Assembly: GCA_024742835.1 (NCBI GenBank)
Contig: JANSXS010000006.1
Coordinates: 45,070 to 109,069, forward strand
Direction of reading: 5' to 3'
DNA from: Paracoccaceae bacterium
Lineage (GTDB): Bacteria > Pseudomonadota > Alphaproteobacteria > Rhodobacterales > Rhodobacteraceae
Length of the DNA: 64,000 bases
Below the pieces are notes generated by a model. That model was not told the origin of the DNA. It did not search any database and saw nothing but the letters and a program-made list of their open reading frames with translations. The translations under genes and the position numbers were made by a program. How positions within the stretch are numbered: the stretch's first letter is position 1; each line of letters opens with the position of its first letter. This document shows positions 63,966 through 64,000 of this stretch, piece by piece.

Positions 63966-64000
63966 TGTGTCAACCTCAGGGTCTGGACGCTGCCCGCGAT
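63962..64000 (-). CDS. C-terminal end of an upstream Tad-cluster gene (partial)
   Basis: Thirteen codons encoding ...IAGSVQTLRLTQ followed by a stop that overlaps the TadE-like ATG (ATGA). The LRLTQ ending and the position suggest a TadG-like protein. The rest is outside the window, so this is only a weak call. Confidence 0.4.
   Translation of the reverse strand: MAGSVQTLRLTQ

Overview
The window is a GC-rich stretch (roughly 63% by eye) of an alphaproteobacterial chromosome, almost certainly a marine Rhodobacteraceae / Roseobacter-group organism. The signs are an Irr regulator divergent from fabA, a Rhodobacterales-type SAM/SAH riboswitch before metK, the miaB...phoH-ybeY-corC-lnt-metK-trmB gene order, an alphaproteobacterial RNase P RNA, a Bap-like adhesin with a type I secretion system, and AT-rich palindromes in intergenic DNA. 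No species assignment is attempted.

Layout. 1-12.8 kb: housekeeping genes (start of a UbiH-type hydroxylase, HAD phosphatase, GntR/FCD regulator, glycosyltransferase with a GspE-like N-terminus, carA, yqeY, GlxA-type regulator, pseudouridine synthase, tadA, ceramidase-like membrane hydrolase, gatCA, an Excalibur lipoprotein, an AmpD-like amidase), closed by rnpB. 13.2-24.8 kb: an accessory block with an NgoMIV-type restriction-modification pair and a four-gene adhesin/type I secretion cluster (HlyD, ABC, TolC, Bap-like protein). 24.8-43.4 kb: core metabolism and RNA/protein maturation (argE, trmB, metK, lnt, corC, ybeY, phoH, miaB), a fatty-acid cluster (fabI-fabB-fabA) divergent from irr, then oxidoreductase, FKBP, dehalogenase, hydrolase and threonine dehydratase genes. 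43.4-49.6 kb: a peripheral-metabolism region (pcaD, MFS exporter, Zn alcohol dehydrogenase, enolase-superfamily enzyme, AEC transporter). 49.6-55.1 kb: a tightly overlapping minus-strand operon (MBL hydrolase, tatD, holB, tmk, D-Ala-D-Ala carboxypeptidase, SPOR lipoprotein). 55.3-58.2 kb: tRNA-Ser(UGA) and tRNA-Glu(UUC) face each other and enclose a wrecked integrative element (integrase remnant, nuclease-like remnant, hsdR 3' remnant). 58.3-64 kb: recJ, glpX, hom, a small lipoprotein and the edge of a Tad pilus (TadE/TadG) cluster.

The least conventional signal is a dispersed element of about 78 bp. It has a nested hairpin: an outer arm around GTTCCGCCTTT / AAAGGCGGAAC and an inner CTGA/TCAG-like arm with compensatory changes between copies. 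There are good copies at 13.3 kb, 13.4 kb, 20.5 kb and 43.4 kb and a half copy at 29.6 kb. Two copies lie inside the 5' ends of real genes (the type I secretion TolC protein and lnt), in the same reading frame, giving a shared peptide of the form LK(R/H)SA(F/L)xxRHRR. This resembles the behaviour of protein-coding palindromic elements known from Rickettsia. Other points worth a second look are the tRNA-flanked deletion scar, near-identical 326-bp repeats inside the adhesin gene, a shared WVDPxGC module in two adjacent envelope proteins, and duplicated AT-rich palindromes.
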